The position numbers and the translations under genes were made by a program. Below the pieces are notes generated by a model, which did no database searches, was not told the DNA's origin, and saw only the letters and a program-made list of their open reading frames with translations. Shown here in pieces: positions 1 through 13,149 of a DNA stretch of 64,000 bases. The stretch is from assembly GCF_964355755.1 (NCBI RefSeq), contig NC_092672.1:19466501-19530500 (forward strand), read 5' to 3'. Every line of letters starts with the position of its first letter. The first letter of the stretch is position 1. This DNA comes from Antedon mediterranea (lineage: Eukaryota; Echinodermata; Crinoidea; Comatulida; Antedonidae).

Positions 1-390
1 TCCAGTTTAGCCAATAATATGTAAGTTTGCAATGTAGATGTTATGTAAGTACAGTAAGAAATACAGTATATTGCTGGTTTTTTAGATCAATTTTATAAAT
101 TTGATAAATATTAGTTTATAATTTTGATTATTAAGAGTAAGAGTTTTAAGGAAGAAGGAAGCTGAAATAAGCTGGTTGAGAATTGAAATGTTTGGATACA
201 AGAGAAGAAAATTAAATGGGTTGTTACAACAGGATATGTCGTTTTTTTGTCACCAGTATGTAGATTTAGGAAGACACTTTAATATAGTCTAACTCTATTT
301 CCTTTAACATAACATGTTTGATAGCCTGATAAGTTTAGTAGACTTGCAAAGAGTGGCCTACTGTATCTTTTAAGCTGCTTGGTCAGTTCT

Positions 391-862
391 GTAGGTCTGT
401 CAGTCTTTTAAACATGTAACAGGTTAGATCTGATATACCAATTGATTTCTGTAGGTCTGTCAGTCTTTTAAACATGTAACAGGTTAGAGCTGATATACCA
501 ATTGATTCCTGTAGGTCTGTCAGTTTTTTAAACATGTAACAGGTTAGATCTGATACCAATTGATTTCTGTAGGTCTGTCAGTCTTTTAAACATGTAACAG
601 GTTATATCTGATATACCAATTGATTCCTGTAGGTCTGTCAGTCTTTTAAACATGTAACAGGTTAGATCTGATATACCAATTGATTTCTGTAGGTCCGTCA
701 GTCTTTTTTTATTATGATAACAGGTTAGATCTGATATACCAACAGATCTACAGAAATCAATTGGTATATTAGATCTAATGTGTTAAATGTTTAAAATACT
801 AAAAGACCTACAGAAATCAATTAATGTACTAGATCTAATGTGTTAAGTGTTTTATTATTTTT
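391..862. repeat. 60-bp tandem array followed by inverted copies
   Basis: Units of 60 bp starting GTAGGTCTGTCAGTC begin at 391, 451, 511, 569, 629 and 689; unit 3 lost two bases. The array reaches about 742. It is followed at about 751-862 by two diverged copies in the opposite orientation (AGAAATCAATTGGTATAT, then TAGATCTAA). The whole can fold back on itself. Bases 1-390 before it show nothing recognisable. Confidence 0.85.
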
Positions 863-2375
863 TCTGTCTAAACTTGCAGTCCTCTAGTTACCATACTGAG
901 AATTTTCCTCAAGTAGTAATTAAATTAAAATACTTGTTATTTTTTTGGCTAAAATAGCAATTATTTGCTAATAAAAACTGGGCTAAACTTGTTTCCCTTT
1001 AATACTTTTTAGGGGTTTTATAGAAATTTAATAACAGAATTCTAAAGGAAATTCCACAGAGTATTGTGAATTGTAAAAGTGCATAGACCATGCAAAAGTT
1101 GTTGTGATATCATAGCTAAAGTCAATAAGCATATTATGTGAATGAACACTAAATATGAAAATAGACTGTAAGGAGTGGTAGGCAGTTGGTGCTACAAATT
1201 GGTTGAATTTTGAGTTATCAAGATTTCTAGTCCAAGTTGAGTCCATAATTTGTCAGTTTGCACTGTAGTTCATATTAAAGCAAGAAATACTACCCTAACT
1301 ATTATCAGATTAATTTATTTACAAATCTGATTTGTAATTTACAGTGTAGTATGGAAGGCTGCAATGAGTAGGTTTGAAAATAAACACTGAAATACTGGAT
1401 TTGGATCAGAGTGCAAACCATTTTTGTAAATGTAAATATTACACAATTGTGGGATGGTGTATGGGAGGGGCATGTGCTTTCACCCCTAATTAGGAATGTC
1501 AGAGCCTACAATCTGGGCAATCCCTAGGCTTTATTGTTTTTTTATCCAGTCATTATGCATACAGATTTACAAAGCCAATTAATTGGACAGAAAAATATGA
1601 GTCAAATGTAAAATTGTCATATTAAACATTTTTTTGAACGGCAACAGATTCTATGTAAAAGATGCCGAGATTGAATTCATTTTCTTAATTTATCTAATTT
1701 GTTTTTCTCTTTTGTTGGGGCAGCCCCCCTTTTATTGCACATATTATGATAAACAATATGATAAAAGTTATATCTATCTATCAATGGATATTTATGTTAT
1801 ACATTTTTTACTGCACTTTTAAATTTTGGCCTATAGGCCTATAACACACACAAATTCCTATTAGGGAGTGCATTAATTGTCTCTTTTATCATAATTAACC
1901 TTAAAATGCACATTTAATGTTTTTAAAGTTATATATATGCATTATTTTTACAAAACGTCAACAATTGCAGATCTAGTGTCTTTGACCAATATTAAAACCG
2001 ATGTTGTAATTTAATGAATTAAGTCATAGATTGTATACCTTCCAAAACTCCTAAGTGTCAGAATCATTTTTTGTTAGGTCGTTTTCTGACTTAGTGTATT
2101 TATTATTATTATCAAGCAAAGTAAGAATGCAGTGGCACACCCTCCGCATCTCATTCGTAACGATTCATACAAAGGACACCGCCATACAACCGCCCCTAGG
2201 CCTACCTATTGTTTAGCTGACAGTCAGTAAGCATAAATAAAAGTGTATATACGTCAAAAATGGAACGCCTTGGTTACCTACAGATCATCATCATAGAGGA
2301 TATGTTAATAATAATATAGTACACTAACTGTGGTAACTGTGTACTGTAGTATACATTATAGCAACCTATTTTTTT
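863..2375. other. No gene seen; AT-rich sequence
   Basis: Short open frames only, without domain resemblance or paired splice sites. Nothing beyond small AT-rich runs was recognised. Confidence 0.4.
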
Positions 2376-3148
2376 AGTCGCGTGGAAGCGACTCTATAGT
2401 TCACTAAGTCGGTCGGTCGGTCTGTCTGTCTGTCTGTCTGTCGGTCTGTCTGTCTGTCGGTCCGGTATCACTATGCGTTTTGTCGCTTTATGACCTTATC
2501 TTGATATCAGTTTAATCTAGCTAAGTCAATTTTTCACAGAATATTCCTTATGGCCAGGAATCGATGTGGTTATGTTTTCACGGTGCGCAATAAAAAATTA
2601 CGCGGTCTACGCACGATTTAACGAAATCACGTTTGTAATCATATCTTAACAACCATGAATCACAATTAAATAAAATTTGGTACTCATAAATTTCAGGGCA
2701 TAAATCATCATATGGCAATACAATTACGTGCGTAGCGCATGTAACGCATGCGTACGCGCGCTTAAAATTTTCAAAATTTATTTTCGATGAAATAAGAGTA
2801 CGTTTCAGGCAATTTTAAGCGTTTACAAAATTGCCATGAGTGCGCAGATTTTTGCGCGCGCACTGCGCGTTAAATGTTATTGCGCACACTTTTTGCCCGA
2901 TTTCTGTTTTCTTGACTTAATTTTCAACTCGAAATTACGTTATACGAGCACGTCAAATGTGACAGGCTACGCACGTGTAAATTAAAAAAATATAAATGTT
3001 TTTAAACATTTCAACATTTTTAAACATGTTCAGTAATTTCGGTCAGTATAGTTCACTATGTCGGTCGGTCCGTCTGTCTGTCGGTCTGTCTGTCTGTCAG
3101 TCTGTTTGTCTGTCGGTCCGGTATCACTATGCATTGTAGCACGCGACT
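2376..3148 (-). mobile_element. (GTCY)n element with terminal hairpin, long form
   Basis: The left edge is a hairpin with arms AGTCGC (2376-2381) and GCGACT (2388-2393). It is followed by CTATAGTTCACTA and a GTCG/GTCT array at 2408-2463, then GGTATCACTATGCG. A CpG-rich core of about 600 bp leads to a second TTCACTATG, a second GTCY array at 3060-3119, GGTATCACTATGC and the closing word CACGCGACT (3140-3148), the complement of AGTCGCGTG at the left edge. The same ends occur at 56833-56937 with no core. Hairpin, subterminal inverted word and GTCY microsatellite resemble non-autonomous Helentron/DINE-type elements. The minus orientation puts the hairpin at the 3' end by analogy. Confidence 0.6.
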
Positions 3149-3460
3149 TAATGGCTGTTGGCCTTGTTTCTAGACCACCCACCCAACTGTCAATACCTAT
3201 TTATATTTATATATTTAATTTCTTCAACAAATTTATGTAAATAAAATTATTGAGCTATAATAAGCATTAAATTTTGCGCTTTTTTCGGGGCTTCCCCTAG
3301 ATGTACGTTCGCAATAAACTTGAACGCAACGCAATAAAAACTAAATACTGAGTGAATGAAATCGGCAACAAAATGTTATATCGTCCTGCAATTAGTCCTG
3401 TGTGTTTATTGGAGGGAAAAGTATGATCGTTTTGCTCATTGGTAGCATGCTACTGTACAT
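3149..3460. other. Flank of the (GTCY)n element; no gene
   Basis: The words after CACGCGACT (ATGGCTGTTGGCCTTGTTT) recur after the copy at 56937, so the repeat may extend about 20 bp further. The rest is unassigned. Confidence 0.35.
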
Positions 3461-3790
3461 ATGAGAGTGTCTTTTCCTGAAAATTAGAGGTGCCATTTAT
3501 CATGAATTTTATGTGCGAGAGTACCATTTCCAGCCATCTTGGGCGTCATTTAACAAAGTTCGTTTTGCCATAGGTCCTGTCGATGGCCTTGGACAAGCAC
3601 CTTGAAGCGCCCTGTTGTGACGCTTTTACTTTTAATTGCTTTTAATAGGCCTATGGGGAAAATGTCACCATTTAGTAGGCTAGTACCTCAACCCATCCTC
3701 AACCAAGGTTGGGCTGAGTTGATGTGAATCTTTACAGTTGCGCCCCCTTCCCCTCTTTCACAAAGTCCTGGATCCTCCCCCTGGAATGCA
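3461..3790. repeat. Dispersed repeat, copy 1 (partner at 41073)
   Basis: Shares GAGAGTGTC, GGTGCCATTTATCAT, AATTTTA-GTG-GAGA and CATTTAACAAA in the same order as 41073-41260. Both then run into a C-rich segment and a 'tggatcc' word. The family is unnamed here. Confidence 0.6.
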
Positions 3791-4740
3791 TTAATTTATT
3801 TATTAATAGTAAAAGCCAAAGTTGTTTTTTGAAATGCTTATTGTCTGATTCAGCAGCCAGTTATCTAATGTATACGTTTTAGTTTTACTTAATTGTTTAC
3901 AGGTATAATAACCATGTTGACATACTGTATATCATTTATTTGAATAGGTACATACAGCACAACTTTGTTATAGTGTGTTTGTATTAATAATTCTAATGAT
4001 CATTAGCTTTGATTTTGCCTGTGAACATTCAGTTGGTTAGATTTTGTCTTGTCTCTGATCATTAACTACTAATGCCTTGATTAATAATGGATTTATTCAA
4101 TACCTAATTACATAGAGTTAGAAAATTACTGTTATCTTTTTTTTATTTTATAATTGCATTATATTTGGTTTTATAGTGCAACCTCTTTCAAGAGCGTTAT
4201 TCAACTAACTAACCCTTGATCCTCACAGTGCCTCTCTGTATTAAACTACAAAATGATAAAATATCATCTCAAACCAATCTATTGAAAATGTAAAAACAAA
4301 TCTGATAAACTCAACTAATGTTAAACTGATGATGCAATTTCTTGACTTAAGTTGTAGATTGTATACCTTCCAAGCCATGTACTGTATGACAATGACATGA
4401 TTTTAATCAAACATCTTTATTTTATTAATACTTTGTATGAACCTCATCTTATTCAGTGTTCAAGTATTTTTAATAATTCCAAGTAAAAATACATTGTATT
4501 TTTACAAGACCTTAATCAGTCATTATTAGGGTTTACCTGAGGTACCTTGATACACCTTGTTTGCTTTACCTAAAATGGTAATTCATGTTGGTTTGTAGTT
4601 CTAATCAACTATATGATAAAACAAGGACAACCTATGGTGTAAATTTTACAGAATATATTGAATTGCCCTGGTTATCAGATAAAAGTGTTGGTCTTTTGTA
4701 CAACAATTTGCATTCAAGTATTAATATAGAACTAGAATTT

Positions 4741-6327
4741 AATTCGTCACTTTGACGAATTATAGGTGATCATTTTTATCATTTTAATGAAATTAACATT
4801 TTTGAAACATGCATGTACCTTAACATACGATCGTAAAAAGTTGATGTACGCCATCCTATGACATGATGCATACGATTATAGTGCTGAGTTGTGCCTATTA
4901 TATGCCATATACAATATGTACAGTATATACTGTATATCTATATACAGTGTAGCATATGTGAAATTATGGGACACACATCAAGTTCTAATTTTTTGGTATG
5001 ATGGAATTATCAAAATAAACTCGAAGATGACAATTTCGAAAGATAATGAATTGAGCAAATAAATATAAGGATTGGAAGAGAATTTGACACGTAGAAGCGC
5101 AATACGCGCTCTTTGAAATTTGTATAACTTCGACTAAAGAAATTTAAAAACTACTTTTTAACTTCAACTGGCCATATGATAACATCACAACATCCGATAG
5201 GCTTAATTTTTATATGAATTCATATCTACATTTCATCAGCTTTCATAATTAATTATAATCTTCAAGGTCACCTTTAATTCTGAGGAGCTATAAGATATTC
5301 AAATGTATGGTGTAGCTGAAATTACACGACCTAGGTTATTCAAGTTTTTACGCGTGATGACGTCATCAAATAAAAATGTTGACAACTTACGAGAAAGATA
5401 ATTAATTGAGCAAGCACATACTAAAATGTGTGCGAAAATCGGGATCAAATAACGGAGATGCGCTCTATTGAATGTGATAACCCACACAAAAGATAATAAT
5501 TACTAATTTTTAAATTCAAGTGGCCATTTGATGACGTCATACCATTTTGTACGTCTAATAGTAATATGTATATATATTTATATCTACAACTTATTGGCTT
5601 CCATAATAAGTTAAAAAAATTGGGGGTCACCTGCCATTCTGAAGAGTTATATTCATTTTAAAAAGGCCTTATTTTTTTACCATTTTTAGCACTTTTGTAC
5701 AATTAATGTGGGGATTTTGTCATTTTTAACGTGCTCGTATAGCGTTATTTTAAGTCGGAATGGACTCAAAGTCGGAGAATGTACTAAGGATTGTGAGTAG
5801 AATATGATGTATACATCAAATTTAATTTTTTACCCTTTTTAAAAATCGCGTGCGCAAAAATGTGTTTTTGCGCAGTAATTTTTTTAAACACGCAAATGGC
5901 CTATTTCATGCTCTAAATTGATAAAAACTAAATGTTGAGCTTTTTAAAATTTCAACGCGCGTTTTCACGCGCATGACCTTGAAACGCCCAAGTTTTTATT
6001 TGCTAATATTTTTTACCTTGACCTCAAGTTTACGTGTAGTGATTTTCATTAATATGTGATAATGAATTATGGAGATATGATTGATAATGTGATTTCACAA
6101 AATGGCGTATACGTGACGTCACGGATGAGTGATCACGCTGAAAAGCTTATTAGGACTAAGTTAACGTATTTGAAAGACATTGTGAAATTTTGGTAATCAT
6201 TAACATTAAACTTTTTGAGATATTTGTTACACAAAATCTGTACAGAGAGAAATAAATAATAAGAAAAAGAAGAATAAAGATTTCATACAATAACAATAGG
6301 TGATCATTTTATTCTAAATGATCACCT
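4741..6327 (+). mobile_element. Hairpin-ended repeat element, copy 1
   Basis: It starts with a hairpin of 9-bp arms (AATTCGTCA and TGACGAATT, loop CTT) at 4741-4761. The word AGGTGATCATTTT follows at 4764. It ends at 6298-6327 with AGGTGATCATTT, loop TATTCT and AAATGATCACCT, a perfect 12-bp hairpin followed by A-rich sequence. The interior holds related blocks near 5160-5300 and 5500-5650 (GTGGCCAT, GATGACGTCAT, TATCTACA, GGTCACCT), then a CpG-rich stretch at 5710-6130. The same blocks appear reversed at 42566-44491. No transposase or Rep/helicase frame is present, so it is non-autonomous. Confidence 0.65.
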
Positions 6328-6821
6328 AAAAAGCATTATATATTTTAGATTTGTTTGTATTTCAGCATTACCTACTTGTAGAGCTAGAATTAATATATTA
6401 TTAATTGATAGAGGAGGCATTGGTTGAGGAAAGTGTTGATAGATGAGACATTGGATTTACTCAACATCATGTTCAGTACCTTTAGTCCTAGTACTGTATT
6501 TATATTGATTACTGTCAAAATTAGAGGAAGGGATAGTATTTAGGTTGAGTTTAAAGCCACAATCCGCAGATGATCCCAATGATTGCTTCATTCTTTGCCA
6601 TTGTGATGAGCTGTCACACAAGTTTCTTTTTATCATTAAGTATCTACCACTAGTATTCAAATAACTCATAATATTATCATCATGTTTTATGTCTGTGAAA
6701 AGAAGCTGTGTATTTATTAATGCAGTTTACTTTAATATAAAATATTTTTATTTGAATTGAAAAATTGTTTTTTTTTATAACTTAAACAAGCATTATACAT
6801 TGTTTTTGTATTTTCTTTCAG
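6328..6821. other. Upstream of the ANK start; no promoter recognised
   Basis: AT-rich. A pyrimidine tract and acceptor AG occupy 6800-6821. No leader exon or core promoter could be identified. Confidence 0.35.
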
Positions 6822-6833
6822 TTTAGCAATACA

Positions 6834-6884
6834 ATGGATCTCCATGGAAGGCTGGTTAACCTTTGTGCAAAAAATGGTCTTGAG
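6834..6884 (+). CDS. ANK gene, first recognised coding exon (17 codons)
   Basis: A pyrimidine-rich tract and AG end at 6821, so the exon probably begins at 6822 with 12 nt of leader before the ATG at 6834. The ATG context is strong (A at -3, G at +4). The exon encodes MDLHGRLVNLCAKNGLE and ends at a GTAGGC donor. The acceptor in front implies at least one upstream non-coding exon, which I could not locate. The 12 leader bases are open in the same frame, so an upstream coding exon is not excluded. The peptide resembles the first helix of an ANK repeat (LVNLCAKNG) and joins in frame to the next exon. There is no signal peptide. The gene assignment rests on the downstream ANK exons. Confidence 0.65.
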
Positions 6885-7661
6885 GTAGGCAAGTTTACAC
6901 TGTTTTAGGATAATAGCATTTATTTAGTATAATAGTATTTATATTTAAGTGTGTATGTATTATTTTTCACTGTAAACTTGTTGCACATCTCATTGAGACT
7001 GTGCCTCTGATTTAAAAGAGATACAATAAAAGTTCAGTTCAGTTCAGCATTTAACCAGTAACAATTATAGCAACGCTATCACATTAACAACTTAATAAAT
7101 TGTTCTATTAGCTTATGATATAGAATCAAAAGAGAACTAAAACAAGTAACTAAATAAATTAAATAGTGACAACAAATTACAGTATTACAATGAACAAAAT
7201 AATCACTGTAGTGCTTATATGCTGTTGGCTCATTTGATGTGATTGTTTTGATTTATTTGACCAGCATAATACATCAACACATTAACATACAATACAACAA
7301 AGAGATGAAAAATGCTGGTCAGGGGCAGCTTAAGAAAAATACATTGCTGTAAATCAACAAGTCAGCTACCCCTCATATAAAATTAAATATTAAAAAAATA
7401 ATTAAATACAAATTTTATTAAAATTGTTCTATAAAAATATGTCTACAAAATTAATGTACAGTAAATACAAAATTTAAGACAAGAAGAAAAAAAACTTATT
7501 TATTTGGGCAATCTAATATTATTATAATGATAATATTATAATATAATGGCTGTAATTTAATACAACATTGAATGTATGTTGTTGTCTATGTTTACTATAG
7601 TATATGTATTTTAATGAAAAATGTGATGAATGCATATTGATTTGTATGTTTTATGTCATAG
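6885..7661 (+). other. Intron 1 of the ANK gene, with a retroposon tail
   Basis: The intron runs from a GTAGGC donor to an acceptor AG at 7661. Around 6985-7046 there is a segment ending in an AATAAA-like signal followed by repeated TTCAG units, which looks like the 3' end of a non-LTR retrotransposon. Bases 7245-7385 look like another old retroposon fragment, bounded by AT-rich stretches. No other exon was seen. Confidence 0.45.
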
Positions 7662-7736
7662 ATTGCAAGAGAAAAAACTGCTGAAGAAATTTGCCATTTC
7701 ATTGTTAGCAACAATGCTGTCAACATCAAAGATCAG
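7662..7736 (+). CDS. ANK gene, second exon (25 codons, end of a degenerate first repeat)
   Basis: The exon is bounded by AG at 7660-7661 and GT at 7737 and is 75 bp with both ends in phase 0. It begins IAREKTAEEICHFIVSNNAV and ends NIKDQ. The EEICHFIVSNNAVNIKDQ portion fits the second helix and hairpin of an ANK repeat, where family members usually have VxxLLxxGADVNxxD. The GAD turn is replaced by NNA. With the previous exon it makes a first repeat whose TPLH turn is missing, as expected for a capping repeat at the start of an ANK array. Confidence 0.7.
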
Positions 7737-8756
7737 GTATACATCAATTTGTTTTCCTTTGTAATGAATTTGATATACAACGTTAAATTACTTGACACTA
7801 ATTAAAGTACATCAATACTAATTTGTTTTTAAGATCTTTTATAATTGTTCTCTGGTTGCATATTTGCAGTTAACATTCACACTGATTGTTAAAAGCATCA
7901 TATTTTTTTTCCAACATAATTGTTTCACTTCTTTCTTCTTCAGTTTTTAGTTTTAAAATGTATATTGTGTGTTTATATCTTATCTTAGCTGTCTGTTAGA
8001 TGGTTTGTCAATATAATTTAGTACATTAGTCTTTCAGTACAATTTGCTTAGACAATTTGATTGGCTAATACCGGATTTGAATAATGGCTTTGTAACTCAA
8101 TCCCCTGTAATTGTAATTAATTTGAGAATCTGAATAATGATATAATTATTCATCTGTTGGACAAACAACTAAACAAACTTTTATTAACATAGAGTAGTAG
8201 AAATATATACTTTTCATTTATTAAACTTTATCACTGAAAGAAAAATGCAAGGCACAAGGCAGCAAAAAAAAAGTGATGAACAGGTGGCAAGCATTACTAT
8301 CCACATGAGACCCCTTATAAATAACAAAATATAAAAACACAAACATTGGTTTCGATTAAATAAAATAAAAATAAAAATAATAAAAATAAAAATAGCTGAA
8401 ATGATTCTATTTTCAGTTTCATATACATTGCTGATATAGCATACACCTCAATCATCAAATTTTTTAAAGTTAAATGGTATTATAGTCAGTATGTTTTTAT
8501 AAATTGATAACGTTCAATAGAATACTCATAACACATTTCATAGCATAAACTTCTTTTGAATATTTAACTGTATTTTAGTATTAGGCAGTTTAGATAACAG
8601 CACTAACAATTGTTGATATAAGTTAAAAACAAAAAAAAATGTACATTTAAAAAAAATAAGTTGTGAATATGAATCACGTCTATCATCAACCTTCATGTTG
8701 ATTCCTTTGCTCTTTATAATTTGATATTTCTAGATTAAAATAAATGATATATCTAT

Positions 8757-8905
8757 GCTGAAATGAAGGGTTGTGAGGATTACCCGGTACTTTTGATAGA
8801 AGGGCTGAAATGAAAGGTTGTGAGGATTACCCGGTACTTTTGATAGAAGGGCTGAAATGAAAGGTTGTAAGGATTACCCGGTACTTTTGATAGAAGGGCT
8901 GAAAC
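8757..8905. repeat. Three tandem 47-bp units
   Basis: Units beginning GCTGAAATGAA start at 8757, 8804 and 8851, nearly identical, each containing GGATTACCCGGTACTTTTG. A few bases of a fourth follow. Confidence 0.9.
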
Positions 8906-9238
8906 CATAATAATATTATGACAAAATATGTAATTACATATACACACACATTTTATACATATTGTTGGTGGTACTGTATATTAATTGCTCTGTATTTTTT
9001 TAAGATCCTAGGTTGTTTAAATTTAACCAATCAGCATATCATAGTTAAAATTATTTGAGTTGCTCCTATAGCCTTGTGTTAAATGTTAGTTGAAACCATT
9101 GTTATAATTGGAAATCTTTTGGTTTAGGAACCAAATCCAAGCCTATTAAATTATTAAATTAGTAAAAGGCCACATAACAAAACAAAACTTGTTTTTCGTC
9201 CCCTTCCCTCCTAGATTTTTGGCTTTTCTCTTGTGTAT

Positions 9239-9261
9239 TTTTTTTTTTTTGGTGTTATGAG

Positions 9262-9294
<33 letters not shown>
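9239..9294. repeat. T run and 33-base A run
   Basis: A T-rich run to 9250, a short spacer, then 33 A residues at 9262-9294. It could be a retroposon tail, but no body was recognised. Confidence 0.8.
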
Positions 9295-9300
<6 letters not shown>

Positions 9301-11889
9301 TTTAATTGAAGCTTAACATTATTGTGATTATAATCAAGAAATTGCACTAACTTTTCCTATTTCTACATCCTAAACTACTTTTTTATTTTCTCCTTTATCT
9401 ATTATACGATATCAACAGCATTACACACGTACATTGTAATGCGAGCATTTTCATTCTATACGCACGCACTTTTATCGAACATAATTTAAACCAAATCATA
9501 CATACGATAAGACATTAACCGATTCCGTTTAAAACCAGTTTAAGGTCAACATTTTAAATTTAAATTAATTTATGTTTCTATCCACTCTACCATTTTCATA
9601 TAAAGATATTGTGGAACCACGTCAGGTCAAGTTCAATATTGAATATCGAAACGTGGCAGGCTGAAGGCGCTTGACCTTTGACAAGATCACCTAAAATTTA
9701 TAAATTTAAACTTTAAAAATACATATAAAAATTAAAATAATATTTAACGCATAACATACAGTCTAGGATAATTAATTGATATACAAAATCATTACACCCA
9801 ACTACTATCTTCATCACCTTATGCGGAACATCATTTGTATAATAGAACAAATCACACATCTACACATAATCAAACATCGTATACTCTATCCCTACTCCAC
9901 ATCCCTACTCTATCAGACACTATTGCAACATGAAAATAAGTATGATGGTTTATGTGAAATAGTACAACACACACTATTATTCAGCTCTATACTAAATTGA
10001 TTTTAAATATAATATATAAAAAAGTCCTACATTATCATTCATGCTTATATTAACAAATATTGCCTATTTTTCTCTCTTTCTTTTAAAAATAGATTACTTT
10101 TTAAAGGCACATAATTTAACTCATCAGCTTTTGTATTTTTGTTATATGAAAGAACAGATTTCACACAGCAGTTTGAAACGGTGGGCCCATACAAACAATT
10201 CAATTGTCCACTTATAAAATGTACCATAACATTAACAAATTGATAAAACCTAACCACTTTTAAATAAAACAGCCTAAAACATGGTAGAACACTGGAGGCC
10301 TTTTGCCACCCCTCCACCACCAGTTCCTGAGGCTGTTGTTCAAACTTTGTCACAAACCCCTTTTCCACCTCCCTATTTTTCAAGGCTGGATCCGCCTCTG
10401 GGATTTTTTAACAATTTTGTTGATATGATCATCCCAACATAAGTCTGATGCTATTTTGACACCAAGTTTTTGTTTTCTCAAAGATACAACCATTCATCTG
10501 ATCAAAATATGTGATGAAATGTTTAGAACGTGATATGGAAATAATTTGAAAATTAATTTCCCATGTTACTCCATTGAATAAGAACATCTATGTCCATCTG
10601 AGGCAAATGACAGTCATCAATGGTAATGATTGACTTGTAACATTTTCCCTATTTAAAATATACGTCATGAACCAATCATGCAAATGAATTTAGACACAAA
10701 CTACTTGTGGTAGTTATCAACATGTTGACCCTATCAGCTCAAGCTCTGTGTTGTATACACAAGGATGTCACCAGCATGTCATGAGTGGTGGTCAGCGACC
10801 CTCCCCCCCCCAAAAAAGGGCTTCACAATAAGGTCGAAAAAATGCATTTCGTAGACAACCCTACAATGTTTTTTGTGAGGTAACAAGTGTGCAAAATTAA
10901 TGAGTCAATTTTAACTGACGGAGGACCAAGTTGTAAATTACTCTGAAGCATTTATTATTTATCGTAATCGTTTTCTTCGGGGTGTTTTTTATCTACTCGA
11001 CTGACGGCGAATTTATAAATAAATTGAAATTTCCCACGGTAGATACATGATGGCACCACACGGTGAACCACAATGAACTAGTAGTAGTAAATAGGCTTAG
11101 GCCAACTTCTAAAAATAAAACGTCCAGTCGAACCAGAAACAATGCCGACAACAAAAGATCGTTAACATTCTAAATATAGTTATCGGAACGTTGATCGTGC
11201 ACAAACCTAGAATTTTTGTTTTTCATATTACGGCAAGCCTGCAAAAACGCGACAAAGATCGTTTACCTAGATTTTGTGTCTCATAACAAGAGATGAAACG
11301 TGATACTCTCTCTCCAAATTAACAGTACCCATACGTATAGCACATGTTTTTTTCACTCAAAATTAATTATGGTCGGGGTTAGCTACAGAATACTAGGGCC
11401 ATTTTCTTTACACAGTGACATGTCGTAATAATTGGGCCTAGGCCTATGTTAAATCTTAACATGGAAATATAGATTTTGCATATATTTTTTTATGTTTTAC
11501 GTCGGTGTATTTATAATTCGCTAAGCCAAGGTAGGATTAAATAATTTAGCGTAAGCCTAGGCCGCCAAAACTAGACTCCACTCTGATGTCGATTCGGCGC
11601 ACCATGTCGTCTTGTCCGGCTAAATTAGGCTAACCACTAAAATGTGTCGTCTCCTACTAGGTCTAGCCTAGGTAGGATTTTTTAGTGAACAGTACATTGT
11701 TAATTTGCATTGTCTATGCGTTTTCTAAAAAGGCTTATACAATTTAGTCAGGTTGCTTAGCACCTTTTTTGTACACTTTGTGACAAAAGCACCAAACTTG
11801 GCAGAAACCTTCTTTAGGACCTAACAATTCTAGAAGGGGTGCCCAAAAATTCGAACAATTTAATAACGTCATTTTGACCATGCCCTTTT

Positions 11890-12510
11890 TTAATATATTA
11901 TGTAGCTATGTAAAAATATTTAAAAAATATAAATTACATAAATATGTCAAGTTTGGTATCAAATCATAGCTTATGACATGTAAAATACCTCTAACATGAG
12001 GAAAATATAGTTTCACAATATGACGTCATAAAAGCCACACCCAATATACTGTATACATAACTTCGTGAAAAAATTAAAGAAATAAATAAATATGGCAAGT
12101 TTAGTATCAAATTATAGCTTAATAGATGTACAATACCACTTACATGAGGAAAATATAATTTCACAATATAATGACGTCATAAAAGCCACACCCATTATAT
12201 ACTACTTAACTTTGTGAAAAAATTAAAGAAATAAATAAATATGGCATGTTTGGTATTAAATTATAGCTTATGGCATGTACAATACCACTAACTATGAGAA
12301 AAATATAATTTCACAATATAATGACGTTATCAAAGACACAGCCATTATATATTACAAACTTCGTGGGAAAATTTAAGAAATCAAATTAATATGGCATGTT
12401 TGGTATTAAATTAAAGCTGACATGTACAAAACCACGGAACTATATAAAATATAATTTGAACAATATAATGATGCCATTACTAAAGCCACACCCATTATAT
12501 AATATTACAT
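11890..12510. repeat. Four tandem units of about 148-150 bp
   Basis: The word 'tatagctta' or a variant recurs near 11965, 12113, 12261 and 12411. Each unit also carries ATGACGTCATAAAAGCCACACCC or a variant, and GTGAAAAAATTAAAGAAA in most units. TGACGTCA is intact in the first two. Units diverge toward the right end. Confidence 0.8.
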
Positions 12511-13149
12511 AACTTTCAAAATTTTGAACTACTGTAGATCATTATAAAGCTCTGTCTACCACTATCAAACTGTATGCGAGAAATAAATGCGATGTGCACA
12601 TGGTGATGATGATATTTGGGCATAGAGCACACTTTTTTTGTCAAACTTATGTAGTGATAGTGTAGACATAGCTTAAGATTGAGCAACATGACAGAAAGAT
12701 AAACCGCAACAGGCACAGAACATGAGTTTTAAACTGCCCGGTGATATGCTGAAATTTGATTAATTAATTTGAAACAATAAAGATGAGGAAACATAAGAAT
12801 ATTTTAATTACAAATAAATTGATTGATATTTAGTCCTTATGACACTCAAATCTTAAAATATTAAACATTAATCCTCTCAACATTTTAAAAATTCTATAAA
12901 AATGATATTTAATATAATGTTGTTTTACTCTTACTTTGTTCTATATTTATTATTTGTACTGCATGTTTGTGTCTCTGTTGTGTTTGAAATTTAGTTTTGA
13001 AATAAATGAGAAACCCTTTCAGATTCTGAAATATTTAAAGTTATTGGTGAACTCTACACATCAGTAGGCACATTGTAAATAAACTATAGAAATTGATACC
13101 AAGAACTATGTTTATCCTCTTTCTTTTAGAGATTCAAGAGGGATTTTGT

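Noticed and set aside
391-742. CRISPR-like regular repeats
   Set aside because: Units are contiguous 60-bp tandem repeats without unique spacers, and the sequence is animal-like.
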